A DNA stretch of 29,874 bases from Porphyromonadaceae bacterium (GCA_905372135.1 CAJPNS010000009.1:1-29874); one strand, 5' to 3'. Shown: positions 7,301 to 15,174, numbered from the stretch's first letter. Notes: generated by a model not told the origin, from the sequence alone. Program-made: numbers and translations.

Positions 7301-7636
7301 TTACATTACTGCCTTTGAAAGAGTCTCCTTTATAAAGGCGTTGAGCGATATACCTGCACTCTGAGCCAAATAAGCTATTTTTGTATGCAACTCAGCGGGA
7401 ATACGTATATTGAAGTTGCCACTATAAGACTTATGCATAGGTATATTATGTTCCTTGCAGTGAGCTATATAGTCATCTACACCATTCTGAAAATCCTCTT
7501 TAAGTTCAGAGAGTGTGTTTCCTTCGTATGTTATCATTGTTTTAGCGTCGAGCCCCAAAACTTTACCATATAGGGTATTGTCTTCGAGCTCAGCCTCTAT
7601 GCTCCCAATAAATCCCTTATAACGAAGTGTTTCCAT
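7301..7636 (-). CDS. hicB: HicB-family antitoxin
   Basis: Antitoxin of a type II toxin-antitoxin pair; it binds HicA and usually also represses the operon. The 111-residue protein starts with the HicB partial RNase H-like fold (YKGFIGSIEAELEDNTLYGKVLGL, then TYEGNTLSELKEDFQNGVDDYIAHC). It ends with a ribbon-helix-helix DNA-binding domain at about residues 74-108 (NIRIPAELHTKIAYLAQSAG, then SLNAFIKETL). The start is the ATG at 7634-7636, two bases after the hicA stop, giving the standard toxin-first order with tight coupling. The RHH domain predicts binding to an inverted repeat; one lies at 7901-7917. The gene is more AT-rich by eye than the surrounding core genes, in line with acquisition. 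Confidence 0.88.
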   Translation of the reverse strand: METLRYKGFIGSIEAELEDNTLYGKVLGLDAKTMITYEGNTLSELKEDFQNGVDDYIAHCKEHNIPMHKSYSGNFNIRIPAELHTKIAYLAQSAGISLNAFIKETLSKAVM

Positions 7637-7638
7637 TT

Positions 7639-7896
7639 TTATATTAATTGATTGTTTATCAGATAATTCAATATGTCTTTCAGTGCCTTTTCTTTTATAA
7701 TACTTGATGGGTGCGGTTTATGAGCCAGATATTGCATTTGTAGTTTTTCATTGTAAAATTTTACACGTGAACCAGAAGTCTTTCCTTTGTTTTCAACTTC
7801 AAAACCTAAGTAAGAAAATAAAGTTTTTAACTCGTCGAAGGTAAAATCCTTTGGTAGTCTGTGTATCTTCTTTATAAGTTTTTCTTTTTGGCTCAT
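7639..7896 (-). CDS. hicA: HicA-family mRNA interferase toxin
   Basis: Predicted toxin of 85 residues with the small dsRBD-like HicA fold (alpha-beta-beta-beta-alpha). Visible parts are the first helix KEKLIKKIHRLPKDFTFDELKTLF, the strand pair GFEVENKGKTSGSRVKFYN, then YLAHKPHPSSIIKEKALKDIL. In classical HicA the strand motif reads GS-His; here residue 44 is Arg (TSGSR), with His59 and His62 in the following HKPHP motif. This fits a HicA subfamily that I recall as common in Bacteroidetes; I cannot tell which residue is catalytic. The ATG at 7894-7896 is preferred: an in-frame upstream extension is possible but would run through the promoter and operator. It is followed directly by hicB. Confidence 0.85.
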   Translation of the reverse strand: MSQKEKLIKKIHRLPKDFTFDELKTLFSYLGFEVENKGKTSGSRVKFYNEKLQMQYLAHKPHPSSIIKEKALKDILNYLINNQLI

Positions 7897-7900
7897 AAAA

Positions 7901-7917
7901 AATATTGTACCAATATT
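7901..7917 (-). promoter_or_regulatory. operator-like inverted repeat of hicAB
   Basis: AATATTG (7901-7907) and CAATATT (7911-7917) form a perfect 7-bp inverted repeat with a 3-base spacer. It lies between the -7 box (7924-7931) and the hicA ATG, covering the expected transcription start. This is where a HicB ribbon-helix-helix dimer would be expected to bind for autorepression. Confidence 0.6.
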
Positions 7918-7923
7918 CAGTTG

Positions 7924-7931
7924 CAAAGATA
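7924..7931 (-). promoter_or_regulatory. -7 box of hicAB
   Basis: On the minus strand TATCTTTG matches TAnnTTTG and lies 28 bases upstream of the hicA ATG. The -33 element is not evident. Confidence 0.5.
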
Positions 7932-8177
7932 ACACTTTTTTTGATACTATGATAATACAGATAAGAAAGACATCAATTGTAGATTCAACAAGCAAAGTTG
8001 TAAAAAAGCGAAAAAAGGAGATTGGAATAAAAGCGACTTTCGCGGTCTTTGGTTTAATAAATATTGAATGCCGATGAATTTATTGTGATACAATTGTTTA
8101 TGGTTTATTGTCTTGGGTGTATATTGTCTGATAAGTTTATTTGTGTTCTCAGCAGAGCAGAGATTTGGGGAATGCGT
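7932..8177. other. non-coding stretch between hicAB promoter and tRNA terminator
   Basis: About 250 bases with no credible open reading frame, no RNA motif I recognise and no integrase remnant that can be read in any frame. It is AT-rich. If the segment is an integrated element, this is where the recombinase gene next to the tRNA would be expected, and it is absent. Confidence 0.5.
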
Positions 8178-8211
8178 AAAAAAATAGGTTACTTATTTAC
8201 CAAGTAGCCTA
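8178..8211 (-). terminator. terminator of tRNA-Arg
   Basis: On the minus strand TAGGCTACTT (8202-8211) pairs with AAGTAACCTA (8185-8194), 10 bp with one G-T pair and a 7-base loop, followed by seven Ts (8178-8184). This is a typical rho-independent terminator 46 bases past the tRNA 3' end. Confidence 0.8.
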
Positions 8212-8252
8212 CTTTCGTGTGCCTTACCTGTGATATTGCAGATACACAGCGT

Positions 8253-8272
8253 TTTAGTGATCCGGAAGGGAT
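8253..8272 (-). repeat. att-like repeat at the 3' end of intact tRNA-Arg
   Basis: This is the second copy of the 20-bp direct repeat (plus-strand TTTAGTGATCCGGAAGGGAT), identical to 7080-7099. It covers the acceptor 3' strand, part of the T arm and five bases past the tRNA. Outside the 20 bases the two copies differ on both sides. Confidence 0.75.
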
Positions 8273-8331
8273 TCGAACCCCTGACCCACAGCTTAGAAGG
8301 CTGTTGCTCTATCCAGCTGAGCTACCGGACC
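8258..8331 (-). tRNA. tRNA-Arg, anticodon TCT
   Basis: The minus strand folds into a complete 74-base cloverleaf. The acceptor GGTCCGG pairs with CCGGATC (one G-T pair). The D stem is GCTC/GAGC, the anticodon stem ACAGC/GCTGT with loop CTTCTAA (anticodon TCT, reading AGA), the variable loop GGGTC, and the T arm AGGGG-TTCGAAT-CCCTT. The discriminator is A and CCA is not encoded, so the 3' end must be made by RNase Z or exonucleases plus CCA-adding enzyme. Its 3' end is duplicated at 7080-7099. Confidence 0.95.
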
Positions 8332-8361
8332 CCAAAATCATTTTTAAGCAAAAAAATCGCG

Positions 8362-8393
8362 CAAAAGTAATACTTTTATCGAATGTACGCAAG
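8362..8393 (-). promoter_or_regulatory. promoter of tRNA-Arg
   Basis: On the minus strand TACTTTTG (8362-8369) matches the -7 consensus, and CTTG (8390-8393), 20 bases upstream, is a near match to the TTTG -33 element. The tRNA begins about 30 bases downstream of the -7 box. Confidence 0.6.
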
Positions 8394-8451
8394 TATATTT
8401 TCGAATTTATTGCGATATAGAGGTTGCAGTAAGAGATATAATGCCATCTAT

Positions 8452-10776
8452 TTAGTTGATAACAAGTATCTTCACTATTCCGTGTTTGGAGTTGTCTTTT
8501 GTATTGCAGATAGCTAAATATACTCCGGAGGCAACACGTTTGCCGTCGATTCCTTTTGCGTTCCACACCGCCATACCTCCTCGAGCAAATGTTTCGAATA
8601 CCAAATTGCCTGCTGCATCGGTAATTTTTACAACGGTATTTTCTGCGAGTCCTTTTATAGCGACTTCGCCGTGATAATCGGGGCGAACGGGATTTGGAAA
8701 TGCGTGTATCGAATCGAACGATCGACTGGCTGCGACAGCCTCACCTTGGTACGATATAAGACCGTTGTTTGTACCAAAATAAACTTCGCCGGTGACATTA
8801 TTGACAGCTATAGTACGCACAAAATCACTTAGTAACGGTGAGTTGGCTGTGGTAAAGTGTAGTATGGTCTCGGTACCGTCTTCGTTCATCAGATAGACTC
8901 CCGAATTTTGAGTTGCTATCCATTTATTGTTGTTGCCGTCTATGGCTATGTCCAATACTGTCTCATTACCAAGCAGATAGTCGGCGCCGTTGTTGTTGCT
9001 TCTCGGTATTTTAATACGTTGGCAGCGATAGTTTGGTTTGAACACATTGTGTGGAGAGGGCATTATAAAAGGACCTGATGTAGAGCCTATCCATAGCGAA
9101 CCGGTTATAGGGTCTTGTACGCCACACATCAAGTGATTGGGAACGAATATTTTACCGTCTTGGTCTATGAACTGCGATGTAGAGAAAATTTCGTCGTCGG
9201 CGCTATTGTTTAATGTGCCATTGTCGTTTACGGCTACGAATTTGGTATTTCCGCGTGCCACTACAAGATACTTGATATTCTCTTTCTGTGAGTCTACCAA
9301 AAGGTCTGAGGGTGTCCATACGTCGCTCGACGATGTTATAGGCAGAGGATAAATGTCGTATTGCTCGTTATTTATATTGTTGTCGGCATATTTTATAAAA
9401 GATGGTGTTTCGGGGTTCGATAACCACAGTCGTCGTTTTTTATCGAAACAGACGTTGCCTATCCGATAGTCGTACAATGTTCCCGTGTTGTCGGCTCTGT
9501 ATCGTTTGTGAGGCATATTCTGTCTGAACTCAAAAAGCCCTGTACCCCAAGATGCAATGAAAAAATGATTGTTGTCTTTTGGGTCTATCGTGATATCTAT
9601 AAAGTCGCGAACGAGCGATTGGAAACGGAATTCCAAGTATGAGGTCGACAGATTGTTCCATACATTGTTTTCGTATATTGTAAGGCTTCCGCCTTTGTTG
9701 TTTGGAGTGTCCCATCTGCCTCCCGGTACGATAAATACTTTATTACCAATTATTTTGATACGCCATATATCGTTTACTATAGGTCCGTCGGGTTTGTAAT
9801 ATATTTGGTCTGATAAGTCAGATACCGATATTCCTAATATTCCATTTTCGTATGAGGCCACCCATATTTTTTTGCTTTTGGGGTCGTATTCAGCCATTTG
9901 AGGCTGGAAATCAAATTCTATTTTGCGGTCGTACTGTATGGATTTTTCTTTTATCACGATCAGATGGTCGTTGCTTGGGTAGATGTCTATAATGTCGCTA
10001 TACAGACCTTCTGTCCAAGTATTGTTGGAGTAAACACTCACTTTACCCGACGACTGCAATAAGTACAACTTCGATTTGTGATTCAATATCTTTTTATTGT
10101 CTCCTATAGGCTTGTTTGTGATAGTATCCCAGTTTGCTAAGTTGGCAAGATTCACGCCTCTTACGGGGGCTTTGTATATCTTGTCTTTCGTAGCTACGAA
10201 AAAGCTATCGCCTATGGCTTCTACGGACAATGTATTGATATATATGCCGTTATTGTCTTTGAAATAATATGTGTCATTTATTTCGTAGGCATTGATATCT
10301 ACTTTGATGATACCCAGAGGCATAGCAAGATACAGGTATTTGTCGAAATATAGGCAGTCGTTTATTACTTTATCGACAGTAATATTTTTATTGTAAACAT
10401 CGGGGATATTGACTATATCGCCATTTTCGTACATTAGGTCGATATTGCCGTTTTTGTAGCCTATCACAATTAATTTTTTTTCGGCAATATACGATATATG
10501 ATGTATGTTGTTGTCTGAGAGTCCTGTAATCTTCGAATAAGTCTCTATCAGATTGTCTGTCTTATCGACGGAATACAGTGAACCGCTGCTGAGGGCGAAT
10601 ACTTTATCGTTGGTTACAGCGATGTGTGTAGTAGCATTGTACGAAAAGTGTGTACGCCATTGTCCTATGCCTACGCCCATCTGAGCCGATAAACCGACCG
10701 AAACGACAAGCGACATCACGGTCGATAAGAGTTTGAGACAGTTCATTTCTTTCATTTTCATACAACAATCAATCAT
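8452..10776 (-). CDS. porZ: PorZ-like T9SS beta-propeller protein with C-terminal sorting domain
   Basis: A 774-residue exported protein. PorZ is the T9SS surface component that works with the PorU sortase and delivers anionic LPS to it. A signal peptide ends near SVGLSAQ, followed by GVGIGQWRTHFSYNATTHIA. Two successive seven-bladed-type propellers follow, visible as repeated blades with W-I-A/W-I-G phrases (KKIWVASYENGILGI, GSLWIGSTSGPF, NKWIATQNSGVYLM, GEVYFGTNNGLISY). The last 80 or so residues (AFPNPVRPDYHGEVAIKGL to KILVIN) form a T9SS-type sorting domain. Length and architecture match P. gingivalis PorZ closely. The ATG at 10774-10776 overlaps the stop of the ABC exporter by ATGA; a second ATG at 10761 is a plausible alternative that gives a tidier signal peptide. 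The symbol rests on architecture, not on alignment. Confidence 0.75.
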   Translation of the reverse strand: MIDCCMKMKEMNCLKLLSTVMSLVVSVGLSAQMGVGIGQWRTHFSYNATTHIAVTNDKVFALSSGSLYSVDKTDNLIETYSKITGLSDNNIHHISYIAEKKLIVIGYKNGNIDLMYENGDIVNIPDVYNKNITVDKVINDCLYFDKYLYLAMPLGIIKVDINAYEINDTYYFKDNNGIYINTLSVEAIGDSFFVATKDKIYKAPVRGVNLANLANWDTITNKPIGDNKKILNHKSKLYLLQSSGKVSVYSNNTWTEGLYSDIIDIYPSNDHLIVIKEKSIQYDRKIEFDFQPQMAEYDPKSKKIWVASYENGILGISVSDLSDQIYYKPDGPIVNDIWRIKIIGNKVFIVPGGRWDTPNNKGGSLTIYENNVWNNLSTSYLEFRFQSLVRDFIDITIDPKDNNHFFIASWGTGLFEFRQNMPHKRYRADNTGTLYDYRIGNVCFDKKRRLWLSNPETPSFIKYADNNINNEQYDIYPLPITSSSDVWTPSDLLVDSQKENIKYLVVARGNTKFVAVNDNGTLNNSADDEIFSTSQFIDQDGKIFVPNHLMCGVQDPITGSLWIGSTSGPFIMPSPHNVFKPNYRCQRIKIPRSNNNGADYLLGNETVLDIAIDGNNNKWIATQNSGVYLMNEDGTETILHFTTANSPLLSDFVRTIAVNNVTGEVYFGTNNGLISYQGEAVAASRSFDSIHAFPNPVRPDYHGEVAIKGLAENTVVKITDAAGNLVFETFARGGMAVWNAKGIDGKRVASGVYLAICNTKDNSKHGIVKILVIN

Positions 10777-12608
10777 TTAAAACTCTGAGCATCGAACAAT
10801 CTCTTATAATGCCCATTGAGACCGAGCAGTTCTTCGTGAGTGCCGCGTTCTACTATCTCGCCGTCGTTGAGCACACATATAAGGTCGGCATTCTGTATGG
10901 TACTCAGGCGGTGTGCTACTACTATCGAAGTACGGTTTTTCATCAGACTGTCGAGAGCACTCTGCACAAGCCGCTCAGACTGTGTATCGAGAGCCGATGT
11001 AGCTTCGTCGAGTATCATTATCGGAGGGTTTTTCAGCACGGCACGGGCTATACAGACTCTCTGCCGCTGCCCTCCCGACAGACGACCGCCTCGGTCGCCG
11101 ATATTTGTCTGGTATCCGTGCTCGGTAGCCATTATGAAGTCGTGAGCATTAGCAATACGGGCTGCCTCCTCTATCTGTTCGCGAGTAGCATTCTCTACAC
11201 CGAATGTTATATTGTTTTCGAACGTATCGTTGAAAAGTATCGCCTCCTGATTGACATTGCCCATAAGAGAGCGTAAGTCGAAGACATTCAGAGTCTTTAT
11301 ATTCTTACCGTCTATCAGTATATCGCCTTTGGTAACATCGTAGAAGCGAGGTATAAGGTCGACAAATGTCGATTTGCCCGAACCCGAATGTCCGACCAGA
11401 GCGACGGTCTGTCCTTTCTTGATAGCAAGGTTGATATCACGTAATACCCACGCCTCACCATAGCGAAACCACACGTTACGAAACTCTATGTCGGAGTCGA
11501 ACGTCTTTATCGGTATATCGCCCTCGGCAGTAATGGTATTGACGGTATTAAGAACGTCGTCGACCCGCTCCAGAGAGGCAACTCCCTTCTGAATGCTGTA
11601 CGATGCTTTCGACAAATCTTTGAACGGTGGCACAAGGCTGTAAAACACTATCAGATAGTAGATAAACGCAGGGGCATCGAGCGAACTCGATTTGTCGAGA
11701 ATCAACATACCGCCATATAGCAGCAATACGCAGATAACAATAGTTCCCAGAAACTCGCTCAAAGGATGTGCCAGCAGATGACGACGATTGATTCTACCGA
11801 ATGTGCTGCGTATCTGGTCGTTGATTTTGGCAAACCTGCCTATGAGCTTATTTTCGGCATTGAAAGCCTTCACGATACGTATGCCTCCGAGCGTCTCCTC
11901 TATCTGCGATAGCATCGAGCCCATCTGTTGCTGACCCGTGAGTGAGTTTTTTCTTAGGTTTCGCCCCAGATTGCCTATGAACCAGCCACTTATAGGTAGT
12001 AGAATGATAACGAATAGCGTGAGTTTCCAGCTGGTAGTAAACAGCACAAACACATATACCAATATCAGCAGAGGATTTTTAAATATTATCTCGAGCGAAC
12101 TCATTATAGAACTCTCTATTTCATTGACATCGCCCATCATACGGCTCATTATATCGCCTTTGCGTTCTTCGTTGAAGTAACCTATGGGCAGTTCTGTTAT
12201 TTTGCGGTATATTTTGTTTCGTATATCGCGTTGTACGCCCGTCCTTACAGGGACAAGCATAGCCCCCGCAAGAAACTCGGAACCCGTTTTCAGCAACGTC
12301 ATAGACACCAAAAAGCCTGCAAGCATACACAGAGCCACAAACTCGCCATTGACGGCAATAAGATTCTCGACATAATGCATTGCATTGTTTTTCAACGAAT
12401 AGACAATATTATTGATAGACGACCAGTCCCAACCTACAAAAGAGTGACTCTCTGCATTTACTTTGAATATTATCTGCAAGATAGGTATAATAGCAGCAAA
12501 AGAGAAGAGATTAAATATGGTACTTAGGAAGTTAAAAATAAACGTAAACACTACATACCGTTTATATGATGGAATGAAGCGTTTGAGAAGTACGAATAGA
12601 TTTTTCAT
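10773..12608 (-). CDS. MsbA-type ABC exporter (lipid/multidrug class)
   Basis: Half-size ABC exporter of 611 residues in the inner membrane, presumed to dimerise and flip a lipid-linked substrate such as lipid A. The N-terminal two thirds carry the six-helix membrane domain (hydrophobic stretches near 18-48, 88-108, 178-212 and 285-330). The nucleotide-binding domain follows: Walker A GHSGSGKST (406-414), signature LSGGQRQRV (510-518), Walker B MILDEATSALD (531-541) and H-loop His566. The family is close to MsbA, but substrate choice cannot be read from sequence. It is 48 bases after recQ and overlaps porZ by four bases, so it is probably co-transcribed and translationally coupled with it. 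The coupling to an LPS-handling T9SS protein favours an LPS-related substrate. Confidence 0.85.
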   Translation of the reverse strand: MKNLFVLLKRFIPSYKRYVVFTFIFNFLSTIFNLFSFAAIIPILQIIFKVNAESHSFVGWDWSSINNIVYSLKNNAMHYVENLIAVNGEFVALCMLAGFLVSMTLLKTGSEFLAGAMLVPVRTGVQRDIRNKIYRKITELPIGYFNEERKGDIMSRMMGDVNEIESSIMSSLEIIFKNPLLILVYVFVLFTTSWKLTLFVIILLPISGWFIGNLGRNLRKNSLTGQQQMGSMLSQIEETLGGIRIVKAFNAENKLIGRFAKINDQIRSTFGRINRRHLLAHPLSEFLGTIVICVLLLYGGMLILDKSSSLDAPAFIYYLIVFYSLVPPFKDLSKASYSIQKGVASLERVDDVLNTVNTITAEGDIPIKTFDSDIEFRNVWFRYGEAWVLRDINLAIKKGQTVALVGHSGSGKSTFVDLIPRFYDVTKGDILIDGKNIKTLNVFDLRSLMGNVNQEAILFNDTFENNITFGVENATREQIEEAARIANAHDFIMATEHGYQTNIGDRGGRLSGGQRQRVCIARAVLKNPPIMILDEATSALDTQSERLVQSALDSLMKNRTSIVVAHRLSTIQNADLICVLNDGEIVERGTHEELLGLNGHYKRLFDAQSFK

Positions 12609-12656
12609 CTAAAGACTGATATTCTGTGTTTTTTTGATATTAGGTTTTGTCGATTG

Positions 12657-14837
12657 TTAGTTGCTTACTTCCGACAAGAATTTTATACGGAGTAGTCGTA
12701 CCTCTTCTCGAGTGTATTCGTTCTCTCCGAGGTGGTCGATTGCGGCATCGATATCGTCTGTTTCGGCGTGGTTTTTGAAATAGTCGAAAGCTTCGTCTAT
12801 CATCTCTTTGTCCATCACTTCGTTGACGAAATAGTCTATATTGATTTTTGTCCCCGAAAATACGATTGCATCGATTTCGTCGAGCAATTCGGAAAACTCT
12901 ATCCCTTTCGATATTGCTAAGTCGTCGAGGTCTACTTTTCGGTCGATAGCCTGAATGATTTCTAATTTTAGTTTCGACTTATTGGCTATAGTTTTGATTC
13001 TTAGGTCTTCGGGGCGAATGATGTCGTTTTCTTCCACATATTTTGCAATAACATCAATAAACTCTTGTCCGAAGTTTTTTGCCTTACCTGCACCTACGCC
13101 CGGTACGTTTTGCAGTTCGTCGAGTGTGATGGGATATGTCGTACACATAGCCTCCAACGATGGGTCTTGGAATATGGCAAATGGCGGTAGATTAAGCTTT
13201 TTAGAGTATTTTTTTCTCAAATCTTTCAGTATGGAGAATAGTGCGGCATCTAAAGCCGACGAGCCGCCACCTTTTGCTATCGGGTCGCCGTCGTCGCTAT
13301 CGCTGAAGTCTTCTCCTTCGGCTATCATAAATTTGTGTGGCTTAGCTAAAAATTCTTTTCCCAACTTGCTGATTTTCAGTATGCCGTAGTTTTCTATTTT
13401 CTTCGTAAGATATCCATCTACAATCGCCTGTCTGATAACCGGTTGTAAGAGTTTTATCTCTTTTTCGTCGGTTACCGAGCCAAAAAGCTCGAGGTCTTCG
13501 AAACGGTAGGCGTCTGTCTCTATATTCTCTCTTCCCATAAGAATATCGGTAATTACCTCGGCTTTGAACTTTCCGCCCAGAGTAGATACCAATTCCAATA
13601 CAGCACACAATAAATCTTTTACGTCTATCATATTTTTAGGATGCAAACAGTTATCACAATTACAACAATTATCAACATTATATTCTTCACCGAAGTAGTG
13701 AAGTAGCATTTTGCGCCTACAAATCGACCCTTCGGCATAAGAGGCGGCTTCCAATAGAAGTTGTTTGCCGGTCTCTTGCTCGGCTATCGGTTTGCCTTGC
13801 ATGAATTTTTCAAGTTTTTGGAGGTCTTTCCTATTGTAAAACAATATACAATTACCTTCGCCGCCGTCTCTACCGGCTCTACCCGTCTCTTGATAGTAAC
13901 CTTCGAGGCTTTTGGGTATGTCGTTGTGTATCACATAGCGAACGTCGGGCTTGTCGATACCCATACCGAACGCGATAGTAGCCACTATCACGTCGCACTT
14001 TTCCATAAGGAAAAAGTCCTGATTTTGACTCCTGACGGCAGGGTCTAAGCCTGCGTGATAGGGTAGTGCCGATATACCATTGATACAGAACGATTCGGCA
14101 AGCTCTTCTACTCGCTTACGACTCAGACAATATACAATACCCGACTTGTTGCCCTGACTTTTGATATATTTTATAATGTCTTTTTCAACGTTTTGCGTCT
14201 TCGGGCGAACCTCGTAATATAAGTTTTCGCGGTTGAAAGAAGATTTAAATACCGTAGCGTCCTTTAGACCAAGAGTTTTCTGTATGTCTTGTTGTACTTT
14301 CGGAGTAGCCGTTGCGGTGAGAGCTATGATAGGTGCTTCGCCTATACGATTGATTATATCTCGTATACGTCTGTATTCGGGTCGGAAGTCGTGCCCCCAT
14401 TCGGAGATACAATGTGCCTCGTCGATAGCGTATAGCGATATTTTTATATTACGTAGAAACTCTACATTTTCCTCTTTTGCAAGTGATTCGGGAGCAACAT
14501 ATAGCAGTTTTGTCTTACCCGAGAGTACATCTGCCTTTACCTCTTCGATTTGGTCTTTTTTCAGCGATGAGTTTAGAAAATGAGCGATAGAGGCAAATTC
14601 CGAGAATGTACGTATGGCATCTACCTGATTTTTCATTAGAGCTATAAGAGGCGATACGACAATAGCCAAACCATCGAGCAACTGTGCCGGCAGCTGATAG
14701 CAAAGCGACTTACCCCCACCGGTAGGCATAAGGACGAAAGTGTCTTTGCCTGCAAGCACGTTGTTTATAATGGCTTCCTGATTGCCTTTGAAGGTATCGA
14801 AACCAAACTTCTTTTTTAACTCCTCAGATAAAATCAA
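12657..14837 (-). CDS. recQ: ATP-dependent DNA helicase RecQ
   Basis: A 3'-5' DNA helicase in recombination and replication-fork repair. The 726-residue protein is full length. Walker A is PTGGGKSLCY (from 38), with motif II DEAH at 139-142 and the RecQ-specific aromatic loop ISEWGHDFRPEYR after it. Motif III reads IALTATATP, and motif VI reads YYQETGRAGRDG. A zinc-binding cluster (CRRKMLLHYFGE, then CCNCDNC) lies near 374-400, and a winged-helix region follows. An HRDC domain (about 535-605, ITLDELQNVPGVGAGKAKNFG) is present. A C-terminal extension of about 110 residues after HRDC is acidic and helical. It is the first gene of a minus-strand group with the exporter and porZ. Confidence 0.95.
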   Translation of the reverse strand: MILSEELKKKFGFDTFKGNQEAIINNVLAGKDTFVLMPTGGGKSLCYQLPAQLLDGLAIVVSPLIALMKNQVDAIRTFSEFASIAHFLNSSLKKDQIEEVKADVLSGKTKLLYVAPESLAKEENVEFLRNIKISLYAIDEAHCISEWGHDFRPEYRRIRDIINRIGEAPIIALTATATPKVQQDIQKTLGLKDATVFKSSFNRENLYYEVRPKTQNVEKDIIKYIKSQGNKSGIVYCLSRKRVEELAESFCINGISALPYHAGLDPAVRSQNQDFFLMEKCDVIVATIAFGMGIDKPDVRYVIHNDIPKSLEGYYQETGRAGRDGGEGNCILFYNRKDLQKLEKFMQGKPIAEQETGKQLLLEAASYAEGSICRRKMLLHYFGEEYNVDNCCNCDNCLHPKNMIDVKDLLCAVLELVSTLGGKFKAEVITDILMGRENIETDAYRFEDLELFGSVTDEKEIKLLQPVIRQAIVDGYLTKKIENYGILKISKLGKEFLAKPHKFMIAEGEDFSDSDDGDPIAKGGGSSALDAALFSILKDLRKKYSKKLNLPPFAIFQDPSLEAMCTTYPITLDELQNVPGVGAGKAKNFGQEFIDVIAKYVEENDIIRPEDLRIKTIANKSKLKLEIIQAIDRKVDLDDLAISKGIEFSELLDEIDAIVFSGTKINIDYFVNEVMDKEMIDEAFDYFKNHAETDDIDAAIDHLGENEYTREEVRLLRIKFLSEVSN

Positions 14838-14861
14838 TTTTAGTATTATTTTTTTGTTCGT

Positions 14862-14880
14862 GCCGACGCCTTATCGGCGC
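14862..14880 (-). promoter_or_regulatory. GC-rich hairpin in the recQ leader
   Basis: GCCGA (14862-14866) pairs with TCGGC (14874-14878). An alternative pairing uses GCGCC with GGCG on the minus strand. The GC-rich block stands out in an AT-rich intergenic stretch. It lies between the recQ start and the -7 box at 14922-14929, so it would be in the recQ mRNA leader. No function can be assigned. Confidence 0.35.
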
Positions 14881-14921
14881 GAAATTTTATACAAATGTAC
14901 TACATATTTGTTTCCTGATGG

Positions 14922-14929
14922 CAAAGTTA
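14922..14929 (-). promoter_or_regulatory. -7 box for the recQ group
   Basis: On the minus strand TAACTTTG matches TAnnTTTG, about 85 bases upstream of the recQ start. No clear -33 element. Confidence 0.45.
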
Positions 14930-15174
14930 GGAATAAATTTTTTTCTGCTTATAAAAAAGCATTTCGTATTTGCATCAATTGCGAGAAAAATAACGGATAG
15001 CGATGTGATGTATTGTCTATACGGACAATATTGTGGGATAGTGCAGAAGTCAGAATTTATACCTAATTTTGCTCAAAAATTTGACGAAGCACAAACCTGC
15101 CTAATTTCGAACCATTGATTGAGGCAAAAAAGGCTTGGAGCTTATCTTTTTAAAATCAATAATATACTGTAAAT

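Larger units (their letters stand above)
7080..8272. mobile_element. candidate tRNA-integrated mini-island carrying hicAB
   Basis: About 1.17 kb is bounded by 20-bp direct repeats derived from the tRNA-Arg 3' end. It contains hicA and hicB, their promoter and operator, and a terminator serving the intact tRNA. No integrase, transposase or terminal inverted repeat is visible, and the non-coding parts (7100-7300, 7932-8177) hold no credible gene. The arrangement fits a remnant of an integrative element whose recombination genes were lost, with the addiction module left behind. A small non-autonomous element or a partial tRNA duplication are alternatives. Confidence 0.45.
14838..15174. other. 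intergenic region between recQ and aguB
   Basis: This 337-base divergent region holds no credible gene. It contains the recQ leader hairpin and -7 box, and a perfect 7-bp inverted repeat (TATTGTC/GACAATA) at 15011-15030. Possible weak plus-strand -7 boxes for aguB lie at 15064-15071 (TAATTTTG) and 15143-15150 (TATCTTTT). A 66-codon frame at 14918-15118 shows no start context or family features. Confidence 0.6.

Noticed and set aside
8217..8420. 67-codon plus-strand frame containing GIRTPDPQLRRLLLYPAELPDP
   Set aside because: It is the translation of the complement of the tRNA-Arg gene. This phrase is a well-known spurious protein arising from tRNA genes.
10809..11276. 155-codon plus-strand frame
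   Set aside because: Antisense to the nucleotide-binding domain of the ABC exporter, which is fully supported.
14918..15118. 66-codon plus-strand frame in the recQ-aguB gap
   Set aside because: It starts inside the minus-strand recQ promoter, has no recognisable domain and ends before the likely aguB promoter.
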